Below, piece after piece: positions 22,770-23,703 of a stretch of 23,703 nt of DNA. The DNA comes from Candidatus Aminicenantes bacterium UBA4085 (lineage in GTDB: Bacteria > Acidobacteriota > Aminicenantia > Aminicenantales > UBA4085), in the NCBI GenBank assembly GCA_002383325.1, contig DFYJ01000035.1, positions 29,029 to 52,731 of the forward strand, given 5' to 3'. The notes beneath the pieces were generated by a model. That model saw only the letters and a program-made list of their open reading frames with translations, was not told the DNA's origin and made no database searches. Within the stretch, counting starts at the first letter, position 1; every line of letters starts with the position of its first letter. Position numbers and translations under genes: made by a program.

Positions 22770-22820
22770 TGTCCCGTCTCATAAATTCCCATCCTATAAT
22801 CTCCTTGGAGACGGGACACT
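22768..22820. repeat. 53-bp inverted repeat at the GT39 stop codon
   Basis: AGTGTCCCGTCTC (22768-22780) and GAGACGGGACACT (22808-22820) are perfect 13-bp inverted arms around a 27-nt AT-rich loop. The left arm begins within the TAG stop of the GT39 gene. The loop contains a consensus TATAAT (22795-22800). The arm resembles the outer arm of the rsmA element (shared G-GTC--GTCTCA), so both may be non-autonomous REP-like elements. It could also act as a transcription-ending hairpin, though no T-run follows. Confidence 0.65.
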
Positions 22821-23001
22821 TCCAGGGGGGAGACGCGCTCCCCCCTCGGCGCTCCGCTGACCCCCTGAGGGGGCCTCGCCGCCCCCCTCATACTCCCCGG
22901 CGGTTGTGCGTCCGGCATGTTGAGGACTTAGTCCATGAATTTCCGAGACGCACTACACTAGCGCCCCCGGGTCCCGCGCTGTGCTATAATTTCCCGAGCC
23001 C
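22821..23001. other. Non-coding stretch with GC hairpins before ftsK
   Basis: No gene is seen here. The first part contains GGGGGGAG-ACGCG-CTCCCCCC (22825-22845, perfect 8-bp stem) and CCCCC-TGA-GGGGG (22861-22873), which can also pair with the nearby GCCCCC. These strong hairpins lack T-runs but may stall or protect transcripts from the GT39 operon. The rest, up to the ftsK promoter, shows nothing I recognise. Confidence 0.45.
22982..22990 (+). promoter_or_regulatory. Extended -10 promoter of ftsK
   Basis: TGC-TATAAT (22982-22990) is a perfect extended -10 placed 11 nt before ATG 23002. No matching -35 is visible at the expected position, as allowed for extended -10 promoters. There is no Shine-Dalgarno site, so a very short leader is expected. 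Confidence 0.6.
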
Positions 23002-23703
23002 ATGAGCGCGTCGAAGAAGAAAAAATCCGGCAAGGCGTCGGCCCGGAACGGCAACGGCAAGTCCTCTGCCGCGGCCAAGCGGCCGCTCAGCCACGAAATC
23101 GCCGGAGTCATCCTGCTGGCCGCATCCCTACTCCTCCTCCTCAGCCTGATCGGCTACGATTCCCAGGACCCCTCCTGGGCCCGGGCCGTCGAGCCCGGCT
23201 ACAAGGTCCGCAACCTGGCCGGCCGGGTGGGAGCCTGGCTGGCCGAGACGTTCCTGCAAGGCTTTGGACTGACGGCTTTCCTCGTCCCCTTCTTCATGGC
23301 TTATCTGGGCATCCGGGCCGTCCTGGGCAGCGGACGCAAGCACCTCGGACGCAAGACGGCCAAGGCTTTCCTCGGCCTGGCCATCCTCTGCCCCCTGCTC
23401 AATCTCTTGTTCCAAGCCCTGCGCTTCAGGGGGGCGGAAATCGAGCCGGGCGGCTTCTTCGGCAGCCTGATCGACGAGGGATTGACCGGCCTGCTCAACC
23501 CGACCGGAGCCCTGATCGTCCTCCTGGCGGCCGCGGTCCTCTTCCTCGTCTTCGCCACCGGCCTGTCGCTGAAGTCCGCCGCGGGCTTTCTCGGCGGCCT
23601 GTTCACCTCGGCCACACGCGAAGTCCGGATCAAGATCACCGATAAGAAGGCCGCAGCCGAAAAGGCATCGGCTCGGCCGGGTGAAGCGCCCGAGGCCGGA
23701 CCG
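23002..23703 (+). CDS. ftsK: DNA translocase FtsK, N-terminal membrane domain (3'-truncated)
   Basis: The frame runs open from ATG 23002 to the window end (234 codons), so the motor domain lies outside. After a Lys-rich start (MSASKKKKSG) the sequence shows the FtsK four-helix domain: a first helix at about 33-51 followed by the characteristic IGYDSQDPSW, then NLAGRVGAWLAETFLQGFGL leading into helix 2 (about 86-106), helix 3 (about 121-138) and helix 4 (about 168-188). The charged linker begins at about residue 205 (REVRIKITDKKAAAEK). FtsK anchors at the division septum and pumps chromosomal DNA to resolve dimers. The start is supported by the extended -10 promoter 11 nt upstream. The identification rests on the membrane domain alone but is strong. 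Confidence 0.88.
   Translation, partial: MSASKKKKSGKASARNGNGKSSAAAKRPLSHEIAGVILLAASLLLLLSLIGYDSQDPSWARAVEPGYKVRNLAGRVGAWLAETFLQGFGLTAFLVPFFMAYLGIRAVLGSGRKHLGRKTAKAFLGLAILCPLLNLLFQALRFRGAEIEPGGFFGSLIDEGLTGLLNPTGALIVLLAAAVLFLVFATGLSLKSAAGFLGGLFTSATREVRIKITDKKAAAEKASARPGEAPEAGP

Noticed and set aside
1..23703. CRISPR array, tRNA/rRNA genes, phage or integrase genes, toxin-antitoxin pairs
   Set aside because: I looked for regularly spaced direct repeats, cloverleaf-type sequences and typical proteins, and saw none.

Overview
This is a GC-rich chromosomal window (roughly two thirds G+C) from a Gram-negative-type bacterium: it carries outer-membrane β-barrel proteins, lipid-linked-sugar glycosyltransferases and many Sec-exported proteins. 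The gene mix (secreted β-propellers with PKD, FN3 and FlgD-type C-terminal modules, an AMIN-domain barrel protein, a GT9 enzyme with an N-terminal Cys cluster, radical SAM enzymes) is what I would expect of Acidobacteriota/Aminicenantota-like bacteria. That placement is inference only; there is no rRNA here to test it.

Layout. 1-4823: a cell-surface glycan block, in which two paralogous polytopic membrane proteins (the first cut by the window edge) bracket an asparagine synthase-type amidotransferase. 4880-7571: a translationally coupled operon of a GT9 glycosyltransferase, a polyprenyl-phosphate mannosyltransferase-like GT2 and the 16S rRNA dimethyltransferase RsmA/KsgA. The last 13 codons of rsmA lie inside a 94-bp inverted-repeat element. 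7648-8625: a radical SAM/SPASM-like protein. 8630-9631 (minus): a membrane-anchored TolB-like propeller. 9761-10384: a small outer-membrane barrel. 10391-13560 (minus): two secreted β-propeller/FN3 proteins, divergent from an SGNH hydrolase (13670-14752) with a similar C-terminal module. This is followed by an AMIN-barrel fusion and a second small barrel (14797-16592). 16723-18991: a predicted lipoprotein methyltransferase and a secreted five-bladed propeller with a FlgD-like tail. 19025-22769: a B12-type radical SAM protein and a GT39 (PMT/ArnT-like) transferase. 22768-23001: inverted repeats and GC-rich hairpins. 23002-end: the N-terminus of FtsK.

Functionally, most of the window concerns the cell envelope: glycan building (GT9, GT2, GT39, GT-C-like proteins, AsnB), outer-membrane proteins and exported binding or hydrolytic proteins, with two housekeeping genes (rsmA, ftsK).

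The observations most worth following are: (i) -10 boxes placed only 6-18 nt before start codons of genes at transcription-unit heads, implying leaderless or very short-leader mRNAs, while downstream genes use Shine-Dalgarno sites or ATGA overlaps; (ii) a near-perfect intrinsic terminator embedded in the signal-peptide codons of the gene starting at 12139 (minus); (iii) two REPIN/MITE-like inverted-repeat elements lodged exactly at gene 3' ends. I did not see a CRISPR array, prophage, toxin-antitoxin or defence system, and I do not claim a wholly new system.
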